Shown here: positions 1-19,818 of the stretch, piece after piece
How the letters are laid out: each line of letters begins with the position of its first letter
How positions within the stretch are numbered: position 1 is the stretch's first letter
From: Metridium senile
Lineage: Eukaryota > Cnidaria > Anthozoa > Actiniaria > Metridiidae
Reading direction: 5' to 3'
Length of the DNA stretch: 64,000 bases
NCBI GenBank assembly: GCA_949775045.1
Contig: OX459098.1
Coordinates: 198,501-262,500, forward strand
Program-made: the position numbers and the translations under genes
Notes under the pieces: model-generated
What the model was told of the DNA's origin: nothing
Seen by the model: the letters and a program-made list of their open reading frames with translations, nothing else
Databases searched by the model: none

Positions 1-988
1 CAGGCATAGATTACATTGACTAGAGAGGGCATGTTGTTCTCAGGCATGGATTACATTGATTAGAGAGGGCATGTTGTTCTCAGGCATGGATTACATTGAT
101 TAGAGAGGACATGTTGTTCTCAGGCATAGATTACATTGATTAGAGAGGACATGTTGTTGTCAGGCATAGATTACATTGATTAGAGAGGGCATGTTGTTCT
201 CAGGCATAGATTACATTGATTAGATAGGGCATGTTGTTCTCAGGCGTAGATTACATTGATTAGAGAGGACATGTTGTTCTCAGGCATAGATTACATTGAT
301 CAGAGAGGGCATGTTGTTCTCAGGCATAGATTACATTGATTAGAGAGGACATGTTGTTGTCAGGCATAGATTACATTGATTAGAGAGGACATGTTGTTGT
401 CAGGCATAGATTACATTGATTAGATAGGGCATGTTGTTCTCAGGCATAGATTACATTGATTAGAGAGGACATGTTCTCAGGCATAGATTACATTGATTAG
501 ATAGGGCATGTTGTTCTCAGGCATAGATTACATTGATCAGAGAGGACATGTTCTCAGGCATAGATTACATTGATTAGAGAGGACATGTTGTTGCCAGGCA
601 TAGATTACATTGATTAGAGAGGACATGTTGTTGTAAGGCATAGATTACATTGATTAGAGAGGACATGTTGTTCTCAGGCATAGATTACATTGATTAGAGA
701 GGACATGTTGTTCTCAGGCATAGATTACATTGATTAGAGAGGACATGTTGTTGTAAGGCATAGATTACATTGATTAGAGAGGACATGTTGTTCTCAGGCA
801 TAGATTACATTGATTAGAAAGGACATGTTGTTGTCAGGCATAGATTACATTGATTAGAGAGGACATGTTGTTCTCAGGCATAGATTACATTGATTAGAGA
901 GGACATGTTGTTCTCAGGCATAGATTACATTGATTAGAGAGGACATGTTGTTCTCAGGCATAGATTACATTGAGTTAGAGAGGACATG
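1..988. repeat. 40-bp minisatellite at the left edge
   Basis: About 25 direct copies of a 40-bp unit run from base 1, so the array continues outside the window. Copies differ by single bases, and a few lack six bases before the unit end. By analogy with the downstream paralogs it lies in an intron of copy A. Bases 989-1193 are ordinary intron sequence leading to the exon at 1194. Confidence 0.95.
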
Positions 989-1193
989 AGTACGTGTTTT
1001 ATAGAAAAACAAATCAACATGGGAACAGTGTTATATATGCTGAAAATTCAGTGTTGAATTTTAATAAAGGTATAACGACTCCCTGTATCTCGATTGCAAA
1101 GTCTGCAAAAATTATAACGTATCATAATTATGAGCAGCGTTATATGTGCTGAAACATTGTTTTAGTTTTTGGTTTATTCTATTCGCGTTTCAG

Positions 1194-4100
1194 AAAAGAC
1201 TGGAAAATGCAACCGCAATCATGAATGCTACTACTATAGAAGGCATGTTTGAAAAGTTAAGCGGAGGAGAATTAGCCTTGAAGCTGACACTTGGTTGGAC
1301 CGCTGCAGCTATACCAGGGGTGGCTTACCTAGGCGCCAAGGCTCTTAAATCCTACAGAGTAAACAAGGTATTTTACACGAGAGAGATCTAATAATTATAA
1401 GTAATACCATGGCATGAGGGAAATTAGTGATTAAATTTCCCCGAATACCGAGGGAAAATTTGTGGAAGTCCCAAGGGCGCAGCCCGACATTACCTACGTA
1501 ATACCATGGTAACCTCGGATTCTTTTGTCTTTCGAGGGGTTTACAAACCCGAATTTTCCTCATGCATACAACATGAGGGAAATTTAGAAGACAAAGAAAT
1601 GCTTTGTCTTTTACTAAATTTCCCTTTATATTTAATTTATGCAAGGGAAATTTAGTTAAAGACAAAGGTTTTTTTGTCCTCTAAATTTCCTTCATGTTGT
1701 ATGCATGAGGAAAATGTAGGAGACTATCCCTCAATGGTCCCTCATTATAACAATCATCGAGACCATTCCTGGATCGCTTCGACCCACTTCAAAATTCTTA
1801 AAATAAATAACCCTTTACTACACACAAGTCTATACTCTTGTGGGACTCATTAAGTAACTATGCGCATGCGTTGACTACATTGAAGTATAGTATGTCATGC
1901 GTGTTTATGCAAACAAACTATAATGAATGCATGGTGGTATAATTCGGCATTGTATCATTTAACAAAAGCAACTATTTTAAAAGTATGCCGAAAATCCCTC
2001 GGGACTTCCACAAATTTTCCCTCGGTATTCGGGGAAATTTATTCACTAATTTCCCTCGAGCCATGGTATTACTTATAAATATTCCACCTCCCTCAAAGAC
2101 ACTAAATCTATTTAGACATTTAGAGACGCTCTGTAATGACTGACTACTGGCGGTGTGATCAGTTACGACATAACTTTGTCTTAGCTTATTTAAATATATC
2201 AATAATTAGCTTTTTAAATTAGCCTGAAAAGCCCAATAGAGAGTCGTATAATATGTATGTATGCACAGACCTTTATCATTCATGTTTATGACAGTTTTAC
2301 AAGTTACTGAAGGCTACAAAGCTCGATCAAGTAGCCAAAGCAGCACCTAAGGCCAGGAAGTTGATAGGATTCACAGAAACCACTGCAAAGGTTTTTCTCA
2401 AGAATACAGCCATTCTTAAGTTCAGCGGTAAAGCTGGCTCGTTTTTGAAAGCCATGAAAATCTTTAAGGTAGCAGGAGTCGTTATGTCTGTTGTTAGCGT
2501 TGGTGAGTACTGTGTTTAAGACTGCTTTATGGATCATAGCCTACTTATTTACTTTCCGCTTATTTTCTAATTGTTTTAATCACTTAATTGATCTTATTAA
2601 TTAATTCATTTATTCGAAGGTGTGTTTAATGGCTGTTTGTTTGTACGGAAAAGGAAAAGACAAAGTATATATCATTTTAAAGCTTATATAACAGAGAACA
2701 AGACTATGTCTATGTTTAAGAAAAAGAATATCTTTAACCAATGCTTCACGTAAAACCTCAAAATCGAGCTCTTTCATTAAAAAAGTATAAGTCCAAAAGT
2801 TCCTACTACTTCACCGTCATTTCTGCATTATGTCAATCAGCTAAAATGCTTCGTTCTTGTATAAATGTGTTTCAACTCATTGTTAAAACTTCAAGTTAAA
2901 TAACAAAACGGGCCATAACTCTAAAACTAAGCAGTTTATCAAAAAAACTGGACACAGTTTGGAAGACCAATATGTGTTGATTGACATAACGAAGAAATGA
3001 CAGTAAAGCAGTATGAACTTTTTTACTTTTACTTTTTTAAACAAATCGCATTGAAGGCGGTCAGTTAATTTTGAGGTTTTTCGAAGAGCATATCTTACAG
3101 ACTGAATTGTTGTATATCAGGCAAAACATACACAGTCTTATTCTCTGTTATATAAGCTTTAAAATGATATATAAAATGTCTATTATTATTGTAAAATGAC
3201 GCGGTAAACAAACTTTTAACTGAGAGCATGTGAAAGCACACCGCGAACGTGGACCGTAACCTTAAAGCTACTGAAAACTACACTGATAAAAAAGTTGGTT
3301 GGTTGGTTGGTTGGTTGGTTGGTTGGTTGGTTGGTTGGTTGGTTGGTTGGTTGGTTGGTTGGTTGGTTGGTTGGTTGGTTGGTTGGTTGGTTGGTTGGTT
3401 GGTTGGTTGGTTGGTTGGTTGGTTGGTTGGTTGGTTGGTTGGTTGGTTGGTTGGTTGGTTGGTTGGTTGGTTGGTTGGTTGGTTGGTTGGTTGGTTGGTT
3501 GGTTGGTTGGTTGGTTGGTTGGTTGGTTGGTTGGTTGGTTGGTTGGTTGGTTGGTATATTTGTTTGTTTTTGTTTGTTCTTTTTAGTTTGTTCATTAATT
3601 AATGTTTATATTCAGTTATGGATGCATTCAATATCATCAGTACATTCGTTGCCTGTGGCGACAAGAGAACCAAGGCCAAGGAAACGTGCGCCAGTCTTGA
3701 AATAGCAGAACAGAAGATCGATGACACAAGGCAAAATATTACAGATTTTGAGGAACTTCTAAGAACAACGGTAAAAATGATAAACAAAACATAATTACCC
3801 ACCTACCCACCTACCCACCTACCCACCTACCCACCTACCCACCTACCCACCTACCCACCTACCCACCTACCCACCTTACCCACCTTCCCTCCTTACCCAC
3901 CTACCCTCCTTACCCACCTACCCTCCTTACCCAAGTACCTACTTACCTACCAACCGAACTATCAAACCCATTGCTTTATACTTATTCATTTAATACCTAC
4001 TTGCTCACTTTTTTACCTACCCTGCTTTTTCCAGCTGGAAGCTACACTGCGGAAGTGTGTAAATCACACCGATTTACGTATGGCTTTAGAACACATCAGG

Positions 4101-5710
4101 GACACTATTGACAACCTTCCTAAACCAAACAAAGATGTTGAGAGAGACATTTCTATCGATTACTGTAATGAAGCAATACCAACCTTCCTAGAGTTGGTCA
4201 AAGACCCTGGGGCTACTGTAAGAGATATCAAAGATAAAATGCTGGATATAGCTGACTACTGTGTCGATAAACTCAAATTTGCCTACCATTGCCTGGAGAC
4301 AAGGCTTACAATGAACAGCAGGGTAAACTTAATTAGAGAAACGATCAAGAGGCAGGGGCGAGCTCTCAGTTTTATTGTTGTCGATCTTGTTTGCAAAAAA
4401 CTTTTTGTTGAAAGTTAAATTAGGCTCCTGCTCATGGGTCTGTTGTATTTCCCTCTCCACGAACGCCTGCTTAGCCGAGCATTAATTCCCATTGTCTGAC
4501 CAATCACAGTTACCCTTTAAAATATAAAAGGAGGACTGTGATTGGCTGAAACGTATTTGTTTTAATCAAAATCCCAAAACACACAAAACACACAAAACGG
4601 TCTCAAAATGTTGAATAACCACAGTTAAAGTGTTCACTAACTATTAAACTTTATTTATCAGAAATTTTTGAAATTTGAAGATGAAATACATTCAGAAGCA
4701 ACATTACAAGTACACTTACAAAAACCGTTGATATAGTGAACACAGGAGGCCCAAACAACGAACTCATATTTCCTCGAAAACAACTAAAGTTTACAGAGTA
4801 TTGAGGTGTATCATCGATTTTCTACCTTGAGTTGATGGATAAACAAAATCATCCTTTCGGTTTAGCACAAATGTGACCAAGGCTTTGCGATGATTAGTGT
4901 TAAATTCGCTCAAATTCTGTTTTATTAATCAAACTATTGTCACATCTTCGCCTTTGCATTCGCTGTTGACGCCATTTTGTTTACCAACCGCAGTTGAAAA
5001 CATTTAGCCAATAAGGAACGAGCTCTTAGACAATAGTATGTTAACTGCAATTGGACAGACAATATAATGGGAAATAAATGTAAATCAACTACTCCGTTAA
5101 GCAGTCTGTCAGGAGGAAGGATATGGGACACTAAAAACGTCTGAGCAGGAGACTAAGGTTAAACCATGCCAACTTAACATTAATGATTCTATATATAATG
5201 CAAATAATAATAGTGGTGGTTTTTTTTTTATAGATTCTGGAAGATTGTTCAATAGGCACAGACACGTTTGAAAATCTGCTGCAAAGACAGAAGGATGACG
5301 TTCAAAATAAAAAGAGCATAGAGACTTGTATTTCCAAAGGCGAGCCATATACCACGGATGCTATGTTCAAAAAATCACTTCTGGAGAGTGCCGAAGCCTC
5401 AAAAATCTTCACAGAGAACTGCAAAATGAACAATAAAATGAATATTGAAGAAATCTGCAAGGGAAATAAAGTCGAAGGATTCACAGACACAGAAATTGAG
5501 AAAATTAAAAAAGAAATGTGTGAATTCGAAGGAGGTAAACCTCCCAAGATCAGCGCTAATGATGCAATGAAACTGTGTATATTTCTGCTCGATGACAATC
5601 CTGACAAAGTTTTCGAGACACATAAAGAGAAATACCCAGACTTGACTCTCGACGATATCAAAGGCCTGGATTGTGTCTCTGTTTTTAACTATTTGAATCG
5701 AGAAAATTGA
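1194..5710 (+). CDS. Tandem secreted-protein family, copy A (3' part only)
   Basis: Family not recognised. Five exons are visible: 1194-1367, 2295-2502, 3616-3770, 4035-4322 and 5234-5710 (433 residues to the TGA). They match exons 6-10 of copies B and C in order and in intron phase (0,1,0,0). The first three have the same length as in B and C; the fourth is one codon longer. Exons 1-5 should lie left of the window. The second visible exon is rich in Lys, Ala and Phe and could form a cationic amphipathic helix. The last exon keeps the seven-cysteine pattern of the family and ends 10 residues after the last cysteine. All splice sites are GT-AG. The introns carry two foldback elements, a TTGG array and a CCCACCTA array. 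Copy A is the most diverged of the three. Exon structure is seen directly; membership of one family follows from alignment by eye; function is unknown. Confidence 0.85.
1395..2078. mobile_element. Foldback (MITE-like) element in copy A intron
   Basis: The outer arms, about 80 bases each (1395-1475 and 1990-2078), are near-perfect inverted copies; the outermost 18 bases match exactly. A second inverted pair lies inside (about 1552-1592 and 1675-1716). There is no coding capacity, so it would be non-autonomous. Open frames here are artefacts of the palindrome. Confidence 0.8.
2663..3174. mobile_element. Second foldback element in copy A intron
   Basis: Bases 2665-2716 are the inverted copy of about 3125-3172, and further inverted matches continue inward (around 2752 against 3080). 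No protein is encoded. It shares the intron with the TTGG array that follows. Confidence 0.75.
3294..3555. repeat. (TTGG)n microsatellite
   Basis: About 65 uninterrupted tetranucleotide copies lie 60 bases before the splice acceptor of the exon at 3616. The open frames across it are low-complexity artefacts. Confidence 0.98.
3797..3945. repeat. (CCCACCTA)n microsatellite
   Basis: An octamer array, pure at first and degenerating after about 3870, directly follows the donor site at 3770 of copy A. Confidence 0.95.
4424..5158. mobile_element. Diverged foldback element in copy A last intron
   Basis: Sequence around 4424-4520 matches the reverse complement of about 5025-5158 with many mismatches and small gaps. 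A CCAATCAC / GTGATTGG hairpin sits in the left arm. This looks like an old non-autonomous element. Confidence 0.5.
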
Positions 5711-5715
5711 ATAAA
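5710..5715 (+). promoter_or_regulatory. Polyadenylation signal overlapping the copy A stop codon
   Basis: AATAAA begins on the last base of the TGA stop. The shared context AATAAAGCAT recurs after copy B at 18213. If used, the 3'UTR would be only about 20-30 bases. Confidence 0.6.
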
Positions 5716-5964
5716 GCATCATTTTCTCCTGGAATTGTATCAGTTCTTTTCAATCAGCTTGAATGAGAAATACATTGAGGGAGGTTGAATGAGAGATGAG
5801 AAGAGAAGATGAGCCAAGTGAGGGGTTTAAGGGAAAAAAGGAAGGAAATCATCGAGGTTTTTAATTACATATCTCAATAACAATTATATTTAATTGTTTC
5901 GTAAATTCTTCTCGTCTTGTTAACCGATCTGACAGTACCTGTAGTTAAACTGGTGGTAAAAGAT

Positions 5965-5965
<1 letters not shown>

Positions 5966-6034
<69 letters not shown>

Positions 6035-6039
6035 GCTAT

Positions 6040-6102
<63 letters not shown>

Positions 6103-6109
6103 CCAATTT

Positions 6110-6146
<37 letters not shown>

Positions 6147-6307
6147 GCTATCAATCAACCAATTTATCAATCAATCAATTAATCAATCAATCAATCAATC
6201 AATCAAGCTATCAATCAACCAATTTATCAATCAATCAATTAATCAATCAATCAATCAATCAATCAAGCTATCAATCAACCAATTTATCAAGCAATCAATT
6301 AATCAAG

Positions 6308-6338
<31 letters not shown>

Positions 6339-6605
6339 GCTATCGATCAACCAATTTATCAATCAATCAATCAATCAATTAATCAATCAATCAATCAAGC
6401 TATCAATCAACCAATGTATCAATCAATCAATCAATTAACCAATCAATCAATCAATCAAGCTATCAATCAACCAATTTATCAATCAATCAATCGATTAATC
6501 AATCAATCAAGCTATCAATCAAGCAATCAATCAACCAATTTATCAATCAATCAATCAATTAATCAATCAATCAATTAATCAATCAATCAATTAATCAATC
6601 AACCA
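5966..6605. repeat. (AATC)n microsatellite with higher-order variants
   Basis: A 640-base array of AATC with recurring interruptions that repeat about every 60-70 bases, so part of it grew by duplicating longer blocks. The 173-residue open frame over it is an artefact. Bases 5717-5965 hold nothing recognisable. Confidence 0.95.
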
Positions 6606-7264
6606 AAAAATTCAATATGGGCCTACATCTAAACAAATTCAAGAATTATCAAGGTGCTTACAATCATAATTCCAATTAAAAACATGGAGGTTATTGTTGA
6701 GATATTATTGGCATACGTCTAAACACGAATAATATCGAGGTATAGGTGATTGCAATCATTATTCTCGTCAAGAACATCAAGGATATTGTTGCGATATTGT
6801 GTATTAGATATTCATAGGGTAGAATGATTGAAGGACGAGCTGTAAACCTAATTACAGCACGTTGAAATTACCCATATTCAACAAAATAATTCAAATACCT
6901 AGATAAGAGCGGTTTATAATTAAGAGTTTGGGTCCTTTCCTTCTTGATTTATATATCGCATATCGGTGGGGCAGCCTTTTTAAAAATGTTGTAATTAGGC
7001 TATTATTTTACTTCATATCTCAATGCCCAGGAGACTAAAATAACCATATGCAAATCAATGGACGTTTTTGGATTTGAATATATTTCTCAATTGAGATGGA
7101 GGGCAGAGAGCGTTTACCACTGATATAATAATAGTTCATCTATCTGTCGAAGATGTGGAAAACATTGTTCGTAGTAATGAAGACCTGCTACAACAACGAA
7201 ATGGAGTGTCTCACAACAGGTACCAGACAGTAAACATTAACACCGTGAAATCACCGAGATCGAT
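6606..7264. other. Intergenic, no gene seen
   Basis: AT-rich unique-looking sequence between two repeat arrays. I see no exon with plausible splice sites and no RNA gene. Confidence 0.5.
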
Positions 7265-7955
7265 AAACCATTTAACTACAATCATATACTATAATTCTGT
7301 TTATTATATAACTACAATCATATACCATAATTCTATTTATTATATAACTACAATCATATACCATAATTCTGTTTATTATATAACTACAATCATATACCAT
7401 AATTATATTTATTATATAACTACAATCATATACCATAATTCTATTTATTATATAACTACAATCATATACCATAATTCTATTTATTATATAACTACAATCA
7501 TATACCATAATTCTGTTTATTATATAACTACAATCATATACCATAATTCTGTTTATTATATAACTACAATCATATACCATAATTCTATTTATTATATAAC
7601 TACAAACATATACCATAATTCTGTTTATTATATAACTACAATCATATACCATAATTCTGTTTATTATATAACTACAATCATATACCATAATTCTGTTTAT
7701 TATATAACTACAATCATATACCATAATTCTGTTTATTATATAACTACAATCATATACCATAATTCTGTTTATTATATAACTACAATCATATACCATAATT
7801 CTATTTATTATATAACTACAATCATATACCATAATTCTGTTTATTATATAACTACAATCATATACCATAATTCTGTTTATTATATAACTACAATCATATA
7901 CCATAATTCTGTTTATTATATAACTACAATCATATACCATAATTCTGTTTATTAT
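7265..7955. repeat. 36-bp minisatellite
   Basis: About 19 copies of a 36-base AT-rich unit. Because 36 is a multiple of three and the unit lacks stops in two frames, long repetitive open frames appear on both strands. They show no sign of being genes. Confidence 0.95.
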
Positions 7956-8650
7956 TTTTTTATTTTCAATACTTTTAAATAACTAATGTATTTTGTTTGG
8001 CTCACATTTCCCTAGTCTATTGAAACCACTTTTTAATTACACAGGACAAAATTACGCATTTCATGTATTGACTGTTTACCGAATGACTTACTAATGACAG
8101 GTTTTCTTAGGTAACATGTTTCCATGTTCCCTTGTTCTTTTTGCATTTTTCCCTTGTTCCCCATAAGTAAAAAAATGTTTTACTATATGTTCCCATGATC
8201 CCAAAAAACTATAATTGTTTTATCATATTTTGTTCCCTGAAAATAATTTGGCGGTATCCCTTGTTCCCTTAAATAAATGCTCTTGTTCCCTGGCCTTGTT
8301 CCCTAAAACGTACCCCTGAGAGGGGCTGATATCATGATCAGGAGTATTCTAAATATTCATGAAATGTGTCTTTCATGGACTTTCATTTTTGTCGCTAGAG
8401 GTTAACTAATTAGATATTCCATTTACTTTGTTAGCCTTTCAGTGCCAACGATAGACTGTTGGAGAGGTTTTCTCGTTTTTCCCTTTCTCACTTCTCTTGA
8501 TTATTCCATATAACAGTATCTTTGTTGCTCATGGCTTTTGGTTGTCTATATATTTAGTTTTACAAGATTGAATAACTACTCTATATAGAGTTAGATTTAT
8601 GAAGAACATTATCCAGCACTATACAGGTCGCTGTTATATTTCAATAAGAC
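7956..8650. other. Intergenic with CCTTGTTCC-type short repeats
   Basis: No gene seen. Between about 8105 and 8310 the words CCTTGTTCC and TTGTTCCCT recur irregularly. Confidence 0.5.
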
Positions 8651-8656
8651 TACTGA

Positions 8657-8832
8657 TAGTGGTACCTCTATTAAGCGGTCGCCCTTGGGGCTTTCCAAAG
8701 TGACCGCTTAATAGAGGTTGGCCGCTGAATAGAGGTATAGAATAGGTATAGGAATAGATTTGGGACTTTTTATTGTGGCTGCCTAATAGAGGGTGACTGC
8801 TTAATGGGTGACCGCTTAATAGAGGTACCATT
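8657..8832. mobile_element. Short foldback element (about 175 bp)
   Basis: The ends are inverted copies of about 20 bases (left GGTACCTCTATTAAGCGGTC, right its reverse complement). The motif GACCGCTTAATAGAGGT also recurs inside in degenerate form. Confidence 0.75.
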
Positions 8833-9002
8833 ATATCTTGTTATCTAGTCGCTTTTGTGTTTTTGTCTTTCCGTAGGCGGTTCGTCAACCAGTGGCGTTA
8901 ATAAACCATGAGCAGAGGCCACGCCTGTAAAGCAGTCAAAGAAAAACATCCAATTAAGGAAACTGGTAATCAATAGAAAACATTTCGAATGAAATGAAAT
9001 AG

Positions 9003-9530
9003 AATCCAATCGCTACCATAAAATAGAGCACAAACACTATATCCATGAAATAAAATCAAATTGTTACTGTGGAATAGAGCACAAACAGTTTATCCATAAA
9101 ATAGAATCCAATCGCTACCATAAAATAGAGAGCAAACACTATATCCATGAAATAAAATCAAATTGCTACCATAAAATAGAGCGCAAACACTATATCCATG
9201 AAATAGAATCGGTTACTGTGGAATAGAGCACAAACAGTTTATCCATAAAATAGAATCAAATCGCTACCATGAAATAGAGCGTGAACACTATATTCATGAA
9301 AAAGAACCAAATTGCTACTGTGGAATAGAGCGCAAACACTATATCCATGTATAAAATGAAATTGCTACTGTGAAATAGAGCACAAACACTATATCCATGA
9401 AATACAATCAAATTGATACTGTGGAATAAAGCACAGACACTATATCCATGAAATAAAATGAAATTGCTACTGTTGAATAAAGCACAGACACTATATCCAT
9501 GAAATACAATCAAATTGCTACTGTTGAATA
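9003..9530. repeat. Imperfect minisatellite, unit about 58 bp
   Basis: About nine imperfect direct copies upstream of copy B, built around AAATAGAGCACAAACACTAT and ATCCATGAAAT words. A single degenerate copy lies near 19436-19490 upstream of copy C, suggesting the flank was duplicated with the gene. Confidence 0.85.
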
Positions 9531-9734
9531 ATAGGAACCCAGCTAGATGTAAGTGAATTGTGATCGTCTAGGGGTGCGGCTGTTAATAGTAATGCCTGAC
9601 ATTCGACAACCTTAGCAGAATTCATCTTCAAGAATTTCGAGACAATTTTGAAAGAACATGTTTATTTTTTGCTTTCCTCGCTTTGTAAACTACAATAATT
9701 CGACTAATTCAACGATGAATTATTGACCTTATTG

Positions 9735-9862
9735 GACTTGATGGTGACGTAAAAAGTGGGCGTTGACTGTGTGGTGGGTCGACACCAGTAGATATCCACC
9801 CCTTACCAGTGCCATTATATGGGATATTACTGGGTGATTTAGTTCATTTTCCACCAGGCAAG
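9735..9862 (+). promoter_or_regulatory. Promoter and 5'UTR exon of copy B
   Basis: This block is shared almost base for base with 20998-21097 ahead of copy C. It holds a CRE-like TGACGTAA, then AAAAGTGGGCGTTGA and CCAGTAGATATCCACC. A likely non-coding exon ends at 9862 (GCAAG|GTTAGT). A 5'UTR intron would then run to the acceptor at 9944, eight bases before the ATG. Conservation is seen directly; promoter function is inferred. Confidence 0.6.
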
Positions 9863-9952
9863 GTTAGTGTCATTATGTGTCTTTATTCTGACAATAAGTC
9901 ACTATCTTTCCCTATGTGAATATTTCATTTCTTATTCGATCTAGAAAGGAAA

Positions 9953-18119
<8,167 letters not shown>

Positions 18120-18212
18120 AACTTAGAACCAGATGAAATAAAAGCACCAAGAAAAAGGAAAAGCAAAATATTCAAAAGATTTGTGAAAATTTGCAAACCT
18201 CCGTAAAAGAGA

Positions 18213-18218
18213 AATAAA
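18213..18218 (+). promoter_or_regulatory. Polyadenylation signal of copy B
   Basis: AATAAA in the context AATAAAGCAT, 94 bases after the stop. An earlier AATAAAAG lies near 18134. Confidence 0.55.
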
Positions 18219-18229
18219 GCATTACGATC

Positions 18230-19202
18230 AGAAAGCAATGTTTGTCTGTTAAATTGTGGTTGTTTTGTTCATTAAAGTTCCAACTGTTACAATAACACAT
18301 ATCAATGAAATATTGCCCGTTTGCCCATTTGCCCGTTTGCCGGGGTATGTCCAGGGGATCCCTAGGGACAAGGGGATGGGATTAACACATAGTTACAAAG
18401 TTGACTACAAAGTTGATTATAGACCAGGGACAATTAAAGGGGATACACCGAGGATTTCCTGGTGAACCATGAGAGAGACATAACCTAAGGGACAAAAACA
18501 TCCATGCATGGACCATGCAGTCCTGATCGTCTTATAAGTGTTTATATTATCATGGCCTGCTGTTGGAGTGGTAGTTGTTGAACGTGGTATTTCGGAAAGA
18601 ATTGTAACGAATTATTATTCGGAAAATAACACAGATTAATTACCGACATCCTCTGCAGTCAGTGTTGATTGTAGCTTGAGACACATAGTTTAACAATAGG
18701 TGTGAATTACCCTAACCCCAACCCTAACCCTAACACATTATTGGTAAAACCTATTTGATAGGTGATTTAATCGATCAAAAACACCGCGACGGGTACCGGG
18801 ACAGCTAGCTGGTAGTTCTAATAAGACAATGAAAGGAAGAAATGAATGAGTTCAACAAAGTGATTGGTTCATCGGGGTAAGCCTTCCATTATACGGACCA
18901 CTTGCTGGTTTTATATCTTATCCAGTTTATAGGATTTAATTTGATTTCCCTGGTTATCATATATCAATATATTTTAATCGCATGATTAATTGTTCTAGAA
19001 CGTATTCAATTTACCTATATCATCTATGTGTTAAATTATAGGAGTTGATTTAAGGCCATACACTACTGTTTGTAGGGTTATTGTAAGCTTTTGTCGGGCA
19101 CAGACATCTTCAGAAGAGTGGAAAAGATTGTACGAAATGTGCATAGTTATGCGAGTGTAAAATAAAAGCGTCAAAACAATATTTTCAAATGTCAAATCTA
19201 TG
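18230..19202. other. Intergenic between copies B and C
   Basis: No gene seen. A short run of CCCTAA-type units lies at about 18709-18733, too short to be a telomere remnant with any confidence. Confidence 0.5.
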
Positions 19203-19266
19203 TATGAGGTTAAAAGTGGGCGTTGATCGTGTGGTAGATACCAGTAGATATCCACCCCCTACCATT
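19203..19266 (+). promoter_or_regulatory. Orphan third copy of the cluster promoter block
   Basis: AAAAGTGGGCGTTGA, GTGTGGT and ACCAGTAGATATCCACCCC occur in the same order and spacing as ahead of copies B and C. No signal-peptide exon follows. It may mark a deleted fourth copy or the edge of the duplicated segment. Confidence 0.6.
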
Positions 19267-19673
19267 TTTTAACTCCCCGATATTACCCTCTCTCCAACGA
19301 AGAGCTTTTAAAAGCTCGTAAATTTAGCAAAGTTTTATTTTTTGCGGTGTTCAAATATCATTTTATTGTCAAGCCTTGATATTACTGTCTGATTCAGTTT
19401 TGTTGGTTAGGTTTCATATGACCATATCCAATCCAAAGGGATGGCTATTGTAGAATAGAGTGCAAACACATCAAATAAAATGAAATCGTTACAGAGTAAA
19501 TAAATCGACATGGAAAAGTTCACATTTAGTGACTATTAATCAATATCAAAGACAAACAAAGTTGCAACTAGGTGTTATCTTTCTTTGTATTTGACGTTGA
19601 AAGATAGCAAGAGACTTTAAATTATTGGGCAGTATTTTAGTTTGGTTTTATTTTATTTTAGTGATGTTGATCG

Positions 19674-19818
19674 GTGATAGAGTGAAGTCATTTAACCCGT
19701 GAAATAGATATTAGAAACATTAGCAGTTTCTAATTCCATAGTTTTCTTTTGAGTCTATTGGACCATTACACTTTAGCAAGCAATTTCTATTTCACGGGTT
19801 AAATGCCTTCACTCTATG
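19674..19818. mobile_element. MITE-like element, about 145 bp
   Basis: Terminal inverted repeats of about 30 bases: GATAGAGTGAAGTCATTTAA at the left, and its near-perfect inverted copy at the right ending CACTCTAT. Confidence 0.8.

Noticed and set aside
1..988. CRISPR-like array
   Set aside because: The 40-bp units follow directly on one another with no unique spacers, and the genome is eukaryotic; this is a minisatellite.
3249..3705. Long open frames over the TTGG array on both strands
   Set aside because: A pure tetranucleotide without stop codons is open in all frames; the product is a four-residue repeat with no flanking domain.
5917..6438. 173-codon frame over the AATC array
   Set aside because: Low-complexity microsatellite translation.
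7155..7982. 275-codon and 222-codon frames over the 36-bp minisatellite
   Set aside because: Unit length is a multiple of three, so any stop-free frame extends through the array; both strands are open, which argues against a gene.
18709..18733. Telomeric remnant
   Set aside because: Only about four CCCTAA-like units, several imperfect.
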